Positions 49,728-58,958 are shown, numbered from the stretch's first letter. The stretch is DNA of 62,399 bases from JAWVZB01 sp033722375 (GCA_033722375.1 JAWVZB010000003.1:1-62399), one strand, 5' to 3'. Notes: generated by a model from the letters alone, not told the origin. A program made the numbers and translations.

Positions 49728-51935
49728 ATGGCGACCTGGATCCGCACCGCAACGGCCGCACTGGTCGTGGGACTGACGATCGGTCCCGCACCCCAGGCGG
49801 CCGTTGCTCCTGCCGAGGTCTCCAGCTCGCCATCCGCCGAGGACACCTCCTCCGCGGTCGCGTCGGTCTCTGTCTCTCGAGCAGAGTCCGTTCCGGGCTC
49901 GGTCGTACAGGCCGCACCCTGGTCGACCCCCATCCACAGCGCCTGGCACACGGCGTGGAACACCGGCTTCTACACCGCCACGCTCGTTCACGACGACACT
50001 GCCTACGTCTCCTACTTCTCCGACGGCACCGGATCGGTCGACCTCGCTTCCTGTCGGCTGCCCTGCACCGAGGCGCAGGTGCACCGGATCTCCAACGTCC
50101 CCGGTATCGGCACGGACCTCGTGCGTTTCGGTGACGGACTGGCTGTCAGCTACCTCGACCTCGGCAGCCGCACCGTCCAGCTGGCCACCTGCGCCAGCCT
50201 CGACTGCACGAGCGTCGACGTCTCCCCCGTCGCCGCGGCCGACAGCGTCGGGGTGACCAGGATGACCGTCACCGCCGACGGCGCCCTCGTCCTCGCATAT
50301 CCGGCCCTGGGAGGGGGCGTCGCGCTGTCCTGGTGTCGCGACCGTCACTGCCGTTCCGGCGACCAGCTCGAGCTCGAGGGTCCCTCCAGCGGGGACGGGC
50401 TCGCGCTAGCCGCATCCCCGGACGGTGGCGTCCTCCTCGTCCACCGCAACGACGACCGGCACCTGCAACTGTCCCGCTGCACCCGCCAAGTCTGTCGGGA
50501 GATCGCGGCCACGCCTGGACCGGGGACCTTCCCCTCGCTGGCGACCGGCAGCGACGGCGCCGTGGCGATGAGCTACCACCACCTCCCGTCCCACTCCCTC
50601 CACGTCGTGACCTGCCAGCCCCAAGCGAGCTGCCGAGAGGTTGCGATCGACCCCGAGCTCGACGCCGGCTACTTCTCCGACATCGCACTCTCCACCTCGG
50701 GTCTGCCCCGGATCGCGCACCGCGCCGAATCGCCCGCAAGCCTCATGGTCGTGGCCTGCCAGACGACCGACTGCGCCACGGTCACACACACCGTCGTCTC
50801 CCGCCACGGCACGCCGGGAGAGCACCTCTCCCTCGCGTTGGACGCCGACGACGTGCCGGTCATCGCTCACCACGACTCGACGAGCACGACCCTGCAACTG
50901 ACCCGATGCGCCGGCCCGGAATGTGCGACACGGATCTCAGGCGCCCACTACGGCGGTGGCGTGTCGCTGGCTCTGACCCCCGATGGGCAGGCGCTCGTGG
51001 CCTACCGGGACAACACCACGATGGACCTGCGCACCGGCACCTGCACCGTCGGACTGTGCCCTGACGTGGCACCGGTCGACTCCAGCGGCGATGTCGGGCT
51101 CGACGCTGACCTGACGCTGGCGGACGCGGGCAATCTGACCGTCGTCCACCGGGACGCACGCAGTCACCGTCTGCGCCTCGTGTCGTGTGCCCAGCCGTGC
51201 GTGGAGCCGCAGTTGGTCACGCTTCCCACGCCCCACGCGGTCGCCAAGGTCACCACGGTCGTCGGGTCTGACGGAGAGCGTCGGTTCGTCGCCACGAGCC
51301 CCGACGGTGCGGTCTCACTCGGGCGCTGCGCTGACGGCTGCAGCCAGATCGACTGGCAACCTCTGACCACGTCCTACCCCGGCCTTGACAGCAGTGTCGC
51401 CGTCGTCGGCAACACAACTGTCGTCGCCACGCTCGCCGCCGAGGGTGTCGTGCTCCACCGTTGTGCGGAGGACTGCGCCACCACGACGCTCGACGAACCG
51501 GACGTGGCTCAGGTCGAGCTCGCCGCTGTCGATGGCGCCCTCGTCGCCGTTCTGCGTCGTCTCGAGGGCACGACGACGATCCACCACTGCGACACCCTGA
51601 GCTGCTCGAACGCTTCCGTCGAGACGCTGGACGGTCACCACGAGCTGCTCGCTGTCGCCGTGGCCGGCCCCCGTGTACTCGTGGCGACCGGATCGCGCAC
51701 CGGCGGTCTCTCTCTGCTCGACTGCGCCGACGGCTGCGTCGAGACGGCTCAGCTCGACTCCCCCGAGGGTGCGTGGAGCCTCGACGTCGCGACGAGCGGC
51801 CACCTCGTGGCCGTCTCGACGCTGAGCCCACAGGGTGTCTGGGTCGGACAGTGCGACGGTGACCGCTGCGCCACCGACAGCCTGGACACCGGCGCGACCG
51901 AGGCGCCTGTCGGCTCTCACATGAGTCATCAGTGA
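49728..51935 (+). CDS. Exported beta-propeller-like protein with 14 cysteine-pair repeats
   Basis: A 735-residue protein with a Sec-type signal peptide (MATWIRTATAALVVGLTI..., cleavage near residue 27) and a Ser/Ala-rich linker. Fourteen repeats of about 46 residues then run from residue ~70 to the end. Each contains strands such as LALTPDGQALVAYRDN, and a C-x3-5-C pair at its end: CRLPC, CASLDC, CRDRHC, CTRQVC, CQPQASC, CQTTDC, CAGPEC, CTVGLC, CAQPC, CADGC, CAEDC, CDTLSC, CADGC, CDGDRC. The pattern suggests two seven-bladed or one large propeller with a disulfide per blade. I see no catalytic motif or sorting signal. AGGAG precedes the ATG. Confidence 0.8.
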   Translation: MATWIRTATAALVVGLTIGPAPQAAVAPAEVSSSPSAEDTSSAVASVSVSRAESVPGSVVQAAPWSTPIHSAWHTAWNTGFYTATLVHDDTAYVSYFSDGTGSVDLASCRLPCTEAQVHRISNVPGIGTDLVRFGDGLAVSYLDLGSRTVQLATCASLDCTSVDVSPVAAADSVGVTRMTVTADGALVLAYPALGGGVALSWCRDRHCRSGDQLELEGPSSGDGLALAASPDGGVLLVHRNDDRHLQLSRCTRQVCREIAATPGPGTFPSLATGSDGAVAMSYHHLPSHSLHVVTCQPQASCREVAIDPELDAGYFSDIALSTSGLPRIAHRAESPASLMVVACQTTDCATVTHTVVSRHGTPGEHLSLALDADDVPVIAHHDSTSTTLQLTRCAGPECATRISGAHYGGGVSLALTPDGQALVAYRDNTTMDLRTGTCTVGLCPDVAPVDSSGDVGLDADLTLADAGNLTVVHRDARSHRLRLVSCAQPCVEPQLVTLPTPHAVAKVTTVVGSDGERRFVATSPDGAVSLGRCADGCSQIDWQPLTTSYPGLDSSVAVVGNTTVVATLAAEGVVLHRCAEDCATTTLDEPDVAQVELAAVDGALVAVLRRLEGTTTIHHCDTLSCSNASVETLDGHHELLAVAVAGPRVLVATGSRTGGLSLLDCADGCVETAQLDSPEGAWSLDVATSGHLVAVSTLSPQGVWVGQCDGDRCATDSLDTGATEAPVGSHMSHQ

Positions 51936-51944
51936 GACTTTCCA

Positions 51945-51974
51945 GGTGGCGGCGCCGTCCCGGGCGCCGCCACC
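51945..51974 (+). terminator. Strong hairpin terminator after the repeat protein
   Basis: GGTGGCGGCGCC (51945-51956) pairs perfectly with GGCGCCGCCACC (51963-51974), a 12-bp stem with a 6-base loop 9 bases after the stop codon. No T-run follows, as is common in high-GC actinobacteria. It separates the two-gene heptamer-controlled unit from the thioesterase gene. Confidence 0.75.
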
Positions 51975-52013
51975 GCCCCACTACGGTACGAGTGGGCACC
52001 TTCTGGAGGCTGT

Positions 52014-52514
52014 GTGACGGACACCACCGGTTTCGAACGTTCTCTGGACTTCAGCCACGGTGACGATCTTGGAAGGCTCTTCCGAGACGCGATCCGTCAG
52101 ATGCCGTTCACGGCCTACATGGACGTTGGGGTCCGGAACGTGTCCCCCGGTGAGGCGGAGATCGAGCTACCCGAGGACGAGCGCTTCACGAACCACGTCG
52201 GCACCGTCCACGCCATCGCCGAACTGGTTCCCGCAGAGACAGCCGGCGGTGCCGCGATCGTGTCCGAGCTGTCGGACCTCATCGAGGCCGGGTACGTCCC
52301 GATCGCCAAGGCCCTGCGGGTGAGCTGGACGGCCCCGGCGCGTGGCACCCTCACTGCCCGGGCGCGCCTGTTGGACGAGCAGGCTGGATCGATGCGCGCT
52401 GCGGCCGAACGGGGCGAGCAGGTGGCGTGCACGCTGCCGATCACCGTCACCGATCCTGACGGCACCACGGTCGCAGAGGTCGAGGTCGATTACGTGCTCA
52501 AGGACCTGGGCTGA
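52014..52514 (+). CDS. Hotdog-fold protein (DUF4442/PaaI-thioesterase-like)
   Basis: A 166-residue single-hotdog protein. MPFTAYMDVGVRNVSPGEAEIELPEDERFTNHVGTVHAIAELVPAETAGGAA spans residues ~30-80 in consecutive blocks; the NHVGTVHAIA helix start is where PaaI/DUF4442 enzymes carry their active site. VSWTAPARGTLTARARL and ITVTDPDGTTVAEVEVDY complete the sheet. It may hydrolyse acyl-CoA thioesters. GTG start with GGAGG upstream. It lies behind the strong terminator, so it likely has its own promoter. Confidence 0.8.
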   Translation: MTDTTGFERSLDFSHGDDLGRLFRDAIRQMPFTAYMDVGVRNVSPGEAEIELPEDERFTNHVGTVHAIAELVPAETAGGAAIVSELSDLIEAGYVPIAKALRVSWTAPARGTLTARARLLDEQAGSMRAAAERGEQVACTLPITVTDPDGTTVAEVEVDYVLKDLG

Positions 52515-52571
52515 GCCCATCCTCGGCCCGAGGCGGGGCCGTACCCTCGCGTCGCCCGATCGGAGCACCTC

Positions 52572-53390
52572 GTGGACGTCGTCTTCGACATCGACACTGA
52601 CGGGTTCCCGGATGCCGTGCTCGAGCGCTCCGAAGAGGTACCCGTGGTCGTGGACTTCTGGGCTGCCTGGTGTGGCCCGTGCCGCACGCTCGGTCCACTC
52701 CTCGAGGAGGCCGTGACCTCCCGCGGTGGGGACGTTCTCCTCGCCAAGGTCGACGTTGACGCCAACCCGGAGTTGTCCCAGCGATTCGGCATCAGGGGGA
52801 TCCCCGCGGTGAAGGGCTTCCGCGACGGCGACGTCGTCGCGGAGTTCACCGGCGCCGTCCCGCGTACGCACATCGAGGACTTCCTCGACCGCCTCGTCCC
52901 GAGCGAGGCTGATCGGCTCACCGACCGGGCGAGAGACGCCGCCCCCGCTGACGCCCTGGAGCTCTACGAGCGGGCCCTGGGTCTCGAGCCCCGCCACCGC
53001 CCCGCGGTGGTCGGCCTCGCCGAACTCGTGCTCGAGGACGATCCGGAACGAGCGCTTCAGTTGCTCAAGCCTCACCGGCCCGATCCGCAGGCGGACGCGA
53101 TCGCTTCCCGGGCCGAGCTCGTGCTGTCCGCGGATGCAGACGAGGACGAGCTCCGGCGTCGGCTGGCCGCAGACCCCGCAGATGGGGAGGCGCACCTCCT
53201 GCTGGGTCGCGTCCTCGCAGCACAGCAGCAGCGCGAGGAGGCGCTGGCGCACCTGCTCGCCGCAGTCCAGCTCGGCGGAGAGTGCCGCGAACCCGCCCGC
53301 GAGCAGATCCTCGACGTCTTCACGATCCTCGGCGACGACCACGAGCTCGTCGCGCGTTACCGACCGGAGCTGGCTCGAACGCTCTACTAG
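52572..53390 (+). CDS. Thioredoxin-TPR protein (CnoX/YbbN-like)
   Basis: A 272-residue cytosolic protein with a thioredoxin domain (residues 1-110) carrying an intact W-C34-G-P-C37 site (DFWAAWCGPCRT) and the cis-Pro loop GIRGIPAVKGF. A C-terminal tetratricopeptide-type helical domain (about 115-272) follows. This layout matches CnoX/YbbN chaperedoxins, which hold chlorine-damaged proteins for refolding; the CxxC suggests redox activity here. GTG start. It faces the pup operon, stop to stop, 24 bases apart. Confidence 0.88.
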   Translation: MDVVFDIDTDGFPDAVLERSEEVPVVVDFWAAWCGPCRTLGPLLEEAVTSRGGDVLLAKVDVDANPELSQRFGIRGIPAVKGFRDGDVVAEFTGAVPRTHIEDFLDRLVPSEADRLTDRARDAAPADALELYERALGLEPRHRPAVVGLAELVLEDDPERALQLLKPHRPDPQADAIASRAELVLSADADEDELRRRLAADPADGEAHLLLGRVLAAQQQREEALAHLLAAVQLGGECREPAREQILDVFTILGDDHELVARYRPELARTLY

Positions 53391-53414
53391 CCTCCGACCG
53401 GACGCCGGGCGACG

Positions 53415-53615
53415 CTACTGGCCGCCCTTCTGCACGTAGTTCTTGATGAACTCCTCGGCGTTCTCCTCGAGGACGTCATCGATCTCGTCGAGGAGCTCGT
53501 CGACGTCTTCGACCAGTTCCTCGGTCTCGTCGGAGGTCTCGGTCGTCGTGTCGACCTGCTCCTCGACCTCCTCGCGGGAGGACGTCCCCTTCCGGGTCTG
53601 ACCACCGTCGCTCAC
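53415..53615 (-). CDS. pup: Prokaryotic ubiquitin-like protein Pup
   Basis: A 66-residue, mostly disordered acidic protein. The N terminus MSDGGQTRKGTSS engages the ATPase. A central helix region, ETEELVEDVDELLDEIDDVLEENAEEFIKNY, binds the ARC coiled coils. It ends in GGQ, so Dop must deamidate the terminal Gln to Glu before ligation by PafA. It follows dop by 45 bases in an arc-dop-pup unit. Confidence 0.97.
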   Translation of the reverse strand: MSDGGQTRKGTSSREEVEEQVDTTTETSDETEELVEDVDELLDEIDDVLEENAEEFIKNYVQKGGQ

Positions 53616-53660
53616 GTCTGATCCCTGTCCCGACTGGCTTCGACTGTACCGCTCGGGCCC

Positions 53661-55148
53661 TCAGCCAGTCAGTCGTTCGAGGAGTTCGGTGGCTGAATCC
53701 ACCTCGTCGAGCAAGTCGCCGACGTGGGCTTTGGTCCCGCGGCCTGGCTCCATCATCGGAACCCGCTGGAGCGCCTCGGAGGTGCCGACGTCGAAGATCA
53801 GCGCATCCCAGCCCGCCGCAACGATCTCGTCGCGGAAGCGCTCGAGGCAGCGGCCGCGAAAGTAGGCCCGCGTGTCCTCGGGCGGGGCCGTCATCGCCCG
53901 CTGGATCTCGGACTCCGCAACGAGGCGTTCAACGTCGCCACGAGCCGCGAGCCGGTTGTAGAGCCCCTTGTCGCGTCGGACGTCGTGGTACTGGAGATCG
54001 ATCATCTTCAGCTTGTCGTCGTGCCAGTCCAGCCCGTCACGCTCGCGGTAGCGCTCGAGCACGCGCAGCTTGGTGGCCCAGTCCACCTGTCCTGCGAGCG
54101 CCCTGGGATCGGTCTCCGCCTGGGCCAGGACGTCCTCCCAGCGCTGGAGGACCTCGGCCGTGACGGGCTCGAGATCGCGATCCTTCCAGTACCGCTTGGC
54201 GGCGTCGAGGTAGTGCCACTGCAGCTCGATCGGCGTGGCCGTGCTGCCGTCCTCGAGGTCGAGCGCCACGCGCCCCGTCAGATCATGGCTCACCTGGTGG
54301 AACGCCGACACGGGGTGGGCGAGCGTCGGCGTCTCAGGAAGTGCTTCGTCCTCGATCATGTCGAGCACGATCAAGGTCGTGCCGACCTTGAGGAAGGTGG
54401 CCACCTCGCAGAGGTTGGCATCACCGTTGATGACGTGGAGGCGGCGGTACCGCTCCGGGTCCGCATGCGGCTCGTCCCGGGTGTTCACGAGGGGGCGCTT
54501 CAGCGTGGTCTCGAGGCCCACCTCGACCTCGAAGAAGTCTGCTCGCTGGGAGAGCTGGAACGGCACCGCATCCAACCCGAACTCGTTGCCGATCCGCCCC
54601 GCCCCGACGTAGACCAGACGCGAGACGAAGAAGGGGATCAGTTCCGTCACGAGCCGCGGGAACGGCACCGCGCGAGGAACCAGGTAGTTCTCGTGGGTGC
54701 CGTAGGCGGCGCCCTTCCCGTCCGTGTTGTTCTTGTGGATGAGGACCCGGCTACCGACCGGGAGCGACTGCGCAGCCCGCTGAGCGGCATCCTCGAGGAT
54801 GCGTTCCCCGGCCTTGTCCCATACGACGAGGTCACGAGCGTTCGAGCACTCCGGGGAGGAGTACTCGGGATGCGCGTGATCGACGTAGAACCGCGCCCCG
54901 TTCGTCAGGACCGTGTTCGCGAGGCCGAGGTCCTCGTCGGTGGGCGGCTCGTGGGCGTCTGGCTCCTCGTAGCCGCGGGCGTCGCGGAGCGGGTGCTCGT
55001 CGGTGTGGTCCCAGCGGATCGTGGAACGACCACTGGACTGGTAGGCCCCGACCACCATGGAGGACGCCAACACGGGGTTGACCTCGGACGGGCCCACGAC
55101 CTGGATCCCGAACTCGGTTTCCGTTCCGACGTACTTGGGGATCGCCAC
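53661..55148 (-). CDS. dop: Pup deamidase/depupylase Dop
   Basis: A 495-residue PafA homologue. Dop-specific traits are the start PKYVGTETEFGIQVVGPSEVNP, the longer insertion around residues 38-80 (TDEHPLRDARGYEEPD), and YVDHAHPEYSSPECSNARD near 90. KNNTDGKGAAYGTHENYLVPRA and NTRDEPHADPERYRRLHVI follow. It deamidates PupGGQ and removes Pup from substrates. It lies between arc and pup with short gaps, so the three are one operon. Paralogy with pafA (45033-46391) is evident at the aligned motifs. Confidence 0.96.
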   Translation of the reverse strand: MAIPKYVGTETEFGIQVVGPSEVNPVLASSMVVGAYQSSGRSTIRWDHTDEHPLRDARGYEEPDAHEPPTDEDLGLANTVLTNGARFYVDHAHPEYSSPECSNARDLVVWDKAGERILEDAAQRAAQSLPVGSRVLIHKNNTDGKGAAYGTHENYLVPRAVPFPRLVTELIPFFVSRLVYVGAGRIGNEFGLDAVPFQLSQRADFFEVEVGLETTLKRPLVNTRDEPHADPERYRRLHVINGDANLCEVATFLKVGTTLIVLDMIEDEALPETPTLAHPVSAFHQVSHDLTGRVALDLEDGSTATPIELQWHYLDAAKRYWKDRDLEPVTAEVLQRWEDVLAQAETDPRALAGQVDWATKLRVLERYRERDGLDWHDDKLKMIDLQYHDVRRDKGLYNRLAARGDVERLVAESEIQRAMTAPPEDTRAYFRGRCLERFRDEIVAAGWDALIFDVGTSEALQRVPMMEPGRGTKAHVGDLLDEVDSATELLERLTG

Positions 55149-55200
55149 GGGTGGCCTATCGGTGGGTCTTGACGGCTGACGCCATCACAGGTGTGCCAGG

Positions 55201-57030
55201 CTAGAGGTACTGGCCCGCGCTGACGTTCTCGATGGCCCGGCCCGGTTCGGTGCCTTCGCTGATGAGGGTGCGGACGTAGACGATGCGTTCGCCCTTCTTG
55301 CCCGAGATCCGGGCCCAGTCGTCGGGGTTGGTGGTGTTCGGCAGGTCCTCGTTCTCGCGGAACTCGTCGCGGATCGCACTGACGAGGTCGCTCGTGTCGA
55401 GCCCCTTGTCGCCAGAGTCGAGGAAGCGCTTGATGGCGTACTTCTTCGCACGCGCGACGACGTTCTCGATCATCGCACCGGAGTTGAAGTCCTTGAAGTA
55501 GAGGATCTCCTTCTCCCCGTTCGCGTAGGTCACCTCGAGGAAGCGGTTGTCGGCGTCTTCGGCGTACATCTTGGTGACGGTCGCGTCGATCATCGCCTGG
55601 ATGGTCGCTCCGGGGTCGCCGCCGTGCCGCTCGACCGTGGACTTGCGCAAGGGAAGGCCCTCGTGGAGGTAGATGTCGAAGATCTCGCGGGCGGCGTCCT
55701 GATCCGGCCGGTCGACCTTGATCTTCACGTCCAGCCGACCGGGCCGCAGGATCGCGGGGTCGATCATGTCCTCGCGGTTGGACGCACCGATGACGACGAC
55801 GTCCTTCAGGCTCTCGACCCCGTCGATCTCGGCGAGGAGCTGCGGAACGATGGTGTTCTCGACGTCGGAGGAGACCCCGGAGCCCCGGGTGCGGAAGAGC
55901 GACTCCATCTCGTCGAAGAACACGATCACCGGGAAGCCTTCTGCGGATTTCTCCCGAGCCCGCTGGAAGATCAGCCGGATCTGGCGTTCGGTCTCGCCGA
56001 CGTACTTGTTCAAGAGCTCGGGACCCTTGACGTTGAGGAAGTAGCTCTTCACGTCGTCCCGGCCGGTCTTGTCCTTCACCCGCTCGGCCAGCGCGTTCGC
56101 GACCGCCTTGGCGATCATGGTCTTCCCACAGCCGGGGGGCCCGTAGAGGAGGATCCCCTTCGGGGCGCGGAGTTCGTGCTCCTCGAACAGGTCCGCGTGG
56201 AGGTAGGGCAGCTCCACGGCGTCCCGGATGGCTTCCACCTGCTCCTTCAAGCCACCGATCTGGTCGTAGGTGATGTCGGGCACCTGCTCCAGGATGAGCT
56301 GCTCGACCTCGGCCTTCGGGATGCGCTCGAGGGCGTAGTTGGCACGGGGGTCGAGCAGCACCGAGTCACCGGCCTTCAGTGGCCCCTCACGCAGCGGGTC
56401 GGAGAGGTGAACGATCCGTTCTTCGTCGGCGCGGGCGATCACGACCGCGCGACCGTCATCGAGCAGCTCGGAGATCACCGCGGTCTCGCCGCCGTCCTCG
56501 AACTCCCCGACCGCGACGACGTTCATGGCCTCGTTGAGGCGGACCTCCTGACCCGCCTTCAGGTCGTCGACCTCGATCTCGGGGGAGATGTTCACGCGTA
56601 GCTTGCGGCCCGAGGCCATGACGTCGACGGTGCCCTCCTCCTCGCCTGGGGCGAGGAAGGACGCGTAGGCCTGAGGCGGCGAACCGAGGCGCTCGACCTC
56701 CTCCTTCAGGCTGGAGAGCTGCTCGCGGGCAGCCCGCAGCGTCTCGGCCAGCTTCTGGTTCTGGGTCAGCGCGCCCTGGAGCTTGCCCTTCGTCTCGAGG
56801 AGCCGCTCCTCGAGCACGCGGATGCGCGTCGGGGTGGTCTCGAGTCGGCGGCGGAGCAGCTCCACCTCCTCACGGAGGAACTTGAGCTCCGCAGCCATCT
56901 CGTCGGGATCGTCGACAGCGGCTTCACCCAGCTCGAACCCCCCTTCGGCAGCGGGGGCCGCGCCGACCTGCTCGTCTTCGTCGCGGGGGCGGGGACGCCC
57001 TTCGCGGTTCTGGCCGGTGGGCTCGGTCAC
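55201..57030 (-). CDS. arc: Proteasome-associated AAA+ ATPase (ARC/Mpa)
   Basis: A 609-residue ring ATPase. It has a ~55-residue disordered head, a Pup-binding coiled coil (about 45-105, LKFLREEVELLRRRLE), tandem OB domains (about 110-250) and one AAA domain. The AAA domain has Walker A GPPGCGKTMIAKA near 305, Walker B VIVFFDEMESLF, and pore loops nearby. The extreme C terminus reads GQYL, the proteasome-docking motif. I chose GTG 57030, which has GAGGA upstream and gives the mycobacterial length; ATG 57138 lacks a ribosome binding site. It unfolds pupylated proteins into the 20S core. Confidence 0.95.
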   Translation of the reverse strand: MTEPTGQNREGRPRPRDEDEQVGAAPAAEGGFELGEAAVDDPDEMAAELKFLREEVELLRRRLETTPTRIRVLEERLLETKGKLQGALTQNQKLAETLRAAREQLSSLKEEVERLGSPPQAYASFLAPGEEEGTVDVMASGRKLRVNISPEIEVDDLKAGQEVRLNEAMNVVAVGEFEDGGETAVISELLDDGRAVVIARADEERIVHLSDPLREGPLKAGDSVLLDPRANYALERIPKAEVEQLILEQVPDITYDQIGGLKEQVEAIRDAVELPYLHADLFEEHELRAPKGILLYGPPGCGKTMIAKAVANALAERVKDKTGRDDVKSYFLNVKGPELLNKYVGETERQIRLIFQRAREKSAEGFPVIVFFDEMESLFRTRGSGVSSDVENTIVPQLLAEIDGVESLKDVVVIGASNREDMIDPAILRPGRLDVKIKVDRPDQDAAREIFDIYLHEGLPLRKSTVERHGGDPGATIQAMIDATVTKMYAEDADNRFLEVTYANGEKEILYFKDFNSGAMIENVVARAKKYAIKRFLDSGDKGLDTSDLVSAIRDEFRENEDLPNTTNPDDWARISGKKGERIVYVRTLISEGTEPGRAIENVSAGQYL

Positions 57031-57175
57031 GTCCGTCCTCGGCTCGACAGCGGTGGCCGGGCGCCGGACGGGTCTCGGGCGGATCGGCTCCCGCGTCCGC
57101 ACGCCCGCATCGCTTCCGAGTATACGGAGGGCGCCCATAGCAGGAACAGAGGCCGAACGGCCTCCGCACCCGGGC

Positions 57176-58009
57176 TCAAGCTGTGTCCTCGTCCCGGTCC
57201 GGCGCCGCCCGTCTGGCGGTCGTCAGGAAGGCAGTGTGGGCGACCATCCGGTGGGCAGGGCGAACGGAGAGACCAGCAACGTCCCAGTCCCGAAGGAAGG
57301 TTTCGGTGGTCTGGACGTCCGCGAACCTGCCGTCCTCCTCCAGGGTCTCGACGAAGCGCATGACCTGCGTGATCGTGGGCATGTACGCGAGGACCGCCCC
57401 GCCGGGGGACAGCGCCTTCGCGACACCGTCGACCATCTCCCAGGGCTTCAGCATGTCCAGCACCACTCGGTGCGCAGCCAGGCTCGGGAGGGCCTGGCCC
57501 ACATCACCCAAGTGGGCTTCCCAGTTGTCTGGGTGCCCGCCGTGCCATGTATGAACGTTTGCTCGAGCGACCTCGAGATGGTCCTCCCGGACCTCGTAGG
57601 AGACCACCCTTCCTGTCGGACCGACCGCGTCGAGGAGCGCGAGCGTCAGCGCACCGGAGCCCGCGCCCGCTTCGACCACGGTGCTCCCCGCTCGGATGTC
57701 GGCTCGGGCGAGGATCATCGCCTGGTCCTTGGGGTAGATCACCTGCGCTCCCCGCGGCATCTTCAACACGTAGTCCTCGCGGGTAGGTCGGAAGACGATC
57801 ACCTCCATGCCCATCGAGGTGCGGTGCCTGCTCGCCTCGGGTGACCCGACCAGGTCGTCGTGGCGGATCAGACCGGCGTGAGAGTGCCACTCGCCCCCTT
57901 CCTCGAGCGTCAGGAGGTAGCGGCGATCCTTGCGGTCACGGAGGACGACCAACTCACCGGCAGCGAGCGGTTCTCGGTCTCCCGGGACGACCGCCCCGGC
58001 GTCACCCAT
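57176..58009 (-). CDS. trmI: tRNA (adenine-58-N1) methyltransferase
   Basis: A 277-residue class I SAM methyltransferase. An N-terminal beta domain (ELVVLRDRKDRRYLLTLEEGGEWHSHAG) precedes the Rossmann core: MPRGAQVIYPKDQAMILARADI near residue 98, the SAM motif VVEAGAGSGALTLALL near 128, VVSYEVREDH and VVLDMLKPWEMV. It makes m1A58 in tRNA. ATG 58009 fits the family start. In mycobacteria trmI (Rv2118c) also lies upstream of mpa, so this neighbourhood is ancestral. Confidence 0.94.
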   Translation of the reverse strand: MGDAGAVVPGDREPLAAGELVVLRDRKDRRYLLTLEEGGEWHSHAGLIRHDDLVGSPEASRHRTSMGMEVIVFRPTREDYVLKMPRGAQVIYPKDQAMILARADIRAGSTVVEAGAGSGALTLALLDAVGPTGRVVSYEVREDHLEVARANVHTWHGGHPDNWEAHLGDVGQALPSLAAHRVVLDMLKPWEMVDGVAKALSPGGAVLAYMPTITQVMRFVETLEEDGRFADVQTTETFLRDWDVAGLSVRPAHRMVAHTAFLTTARRAAPDRDEDTA

Positions 58010-58060
58010 CGTGTGGCCTCGGTTGCTGGCGGCCCGAGCGTAACGGGCCAGGAGCACACC

Positions 58061-58915
58061 TCACGCGCCTGGATCTTGCACCGGCACATCGATCGTCATG
58101 CCCTCGCGCGCCACGGTGGTCGGGACTTCCCACCCCTGGATGTCGTCCTCCAGCTGCTCGAGGTCGCCATCGACGCGATTCGGGTCGTGGTGGAAGAGCA
58201 CCAGGTGGCCGACGTTGCCCGCCGCTGCCAGCTCGCGGCTGTAGTCGATGGTCGTGTGCCCGAAGTGTGCCCGCGCCGGGAACTCGTCGAGGGTGTGCTG
58301 CGAATCGTGCAGCAGGAGGTCGGTTCCCTCGACGAGGTCGGTGATGGCGTCGTGGAGGACGCCATCACCCCGCCGGCCGGGGCCCACGGCGGACGGTGCG
58401 TGGTCGGGGACGTAGACCAGCGAGGCCCCGTCACGCTCGACCCGGATCCCGACGGTGCGACCGCCCTTGTGCGGAACGTCACGGACCACCACGTGGTAGC
58501 CAGGCACCTCCAGCTCTCCTGCGACAAGCCGCTGGAAGCGCCACCTTCCCTGCAGGCCGGACGGCGGGATCGGGAAGTGCGGTGGCGACATCGCGCGTGC
58601 CAGGACGGCCTCCGGATCGTCGCCTTCCTCGACGGGTAGGTACAGGTCGACCGCTGCCTCGGGGTCGTCGACCGCCGGCGAGAACGGCAGTCCCTGAAGG
58701 TGATCCCAGTGGAGATGCGAGAGGAGGATGGTGCCCTCGAAGGGACGCCCGTCCAGCAGGGCACCGAGTGTCCGAAGGCCCGTGCCGGCGTCCAGCACCA
58801 GATCGATGACGCCGCCGTGTTCGATGGCCACACAGGACGTGTGACCGCCGTAGCGGACGAAGGCGGCACCCGGTGCGGGGGTCGAGCCGCGCACCCCCAG
58901 CAGGTGCACCCTCAC
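58061..58915 (-). CDS. MBL-fold metallohydrolase
   Basis: A 284-residue metallo-beta-lactamase-fold hydrolase. It starts VRVHLLGVRGSTPAPG, has DAGTGLRTLGALL near residue 42 and the zinc motif LSHLHWDHLQG (HxHxDH) near 66, and further His/Asp ligands in VPDHAPS, LLHDSQH and HFGHTT. The subgroup contains PhnP-like and cyclic-nucleotide phosphodiesterase-like enzymes; the substrate is not determined by sequence. GTG 58915 has GAAGGG upstream. It follows the cNMP-binding protein gene by 43 bases, which makes a phosphodiesterase role attractive but unproven. Confidence 0.87.
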   Translation of the reverse strand: MRVHLLGVRGSTPAPGAAFVRYGGHTSCVAIEHGGVIDLVLDAGTGLRTLGALLDGRPFEGTILLSHLHWDHLQGLPFSPAVDDPEAAVDLYLPVEEGDDPEAVLARAMSPPHFPIPPSGLQGRWRFQRLVAGELEVPGYHVVVRDVPHKGGRTVGIRVERDGASLVYVPDHAPSAVGPGRRGDGVLHDAITDLVEGTDLLLHDSQHTLDEFPARAHFGHTTIDYSRELAAAGNVGHLVLFHHDPNRVDGDLEQLEDDIQGWEVPTTVAREGMTIDVPVQDPGA

Positions 58916-58958
58916 CGGGAGCCCTTCACGTCGCGGGTGTGCGCCACCGCAGTCGGTG

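Noticed and set aside
45033..55148. pafA and dop as glutamine synthetases
   Set aside because: Both have the GS-like carboxylate-amine ligase fold, but the HPEY, KNNTD and RDEPHAD motifs and the pup/arc/prc context identify PafA and Dop.
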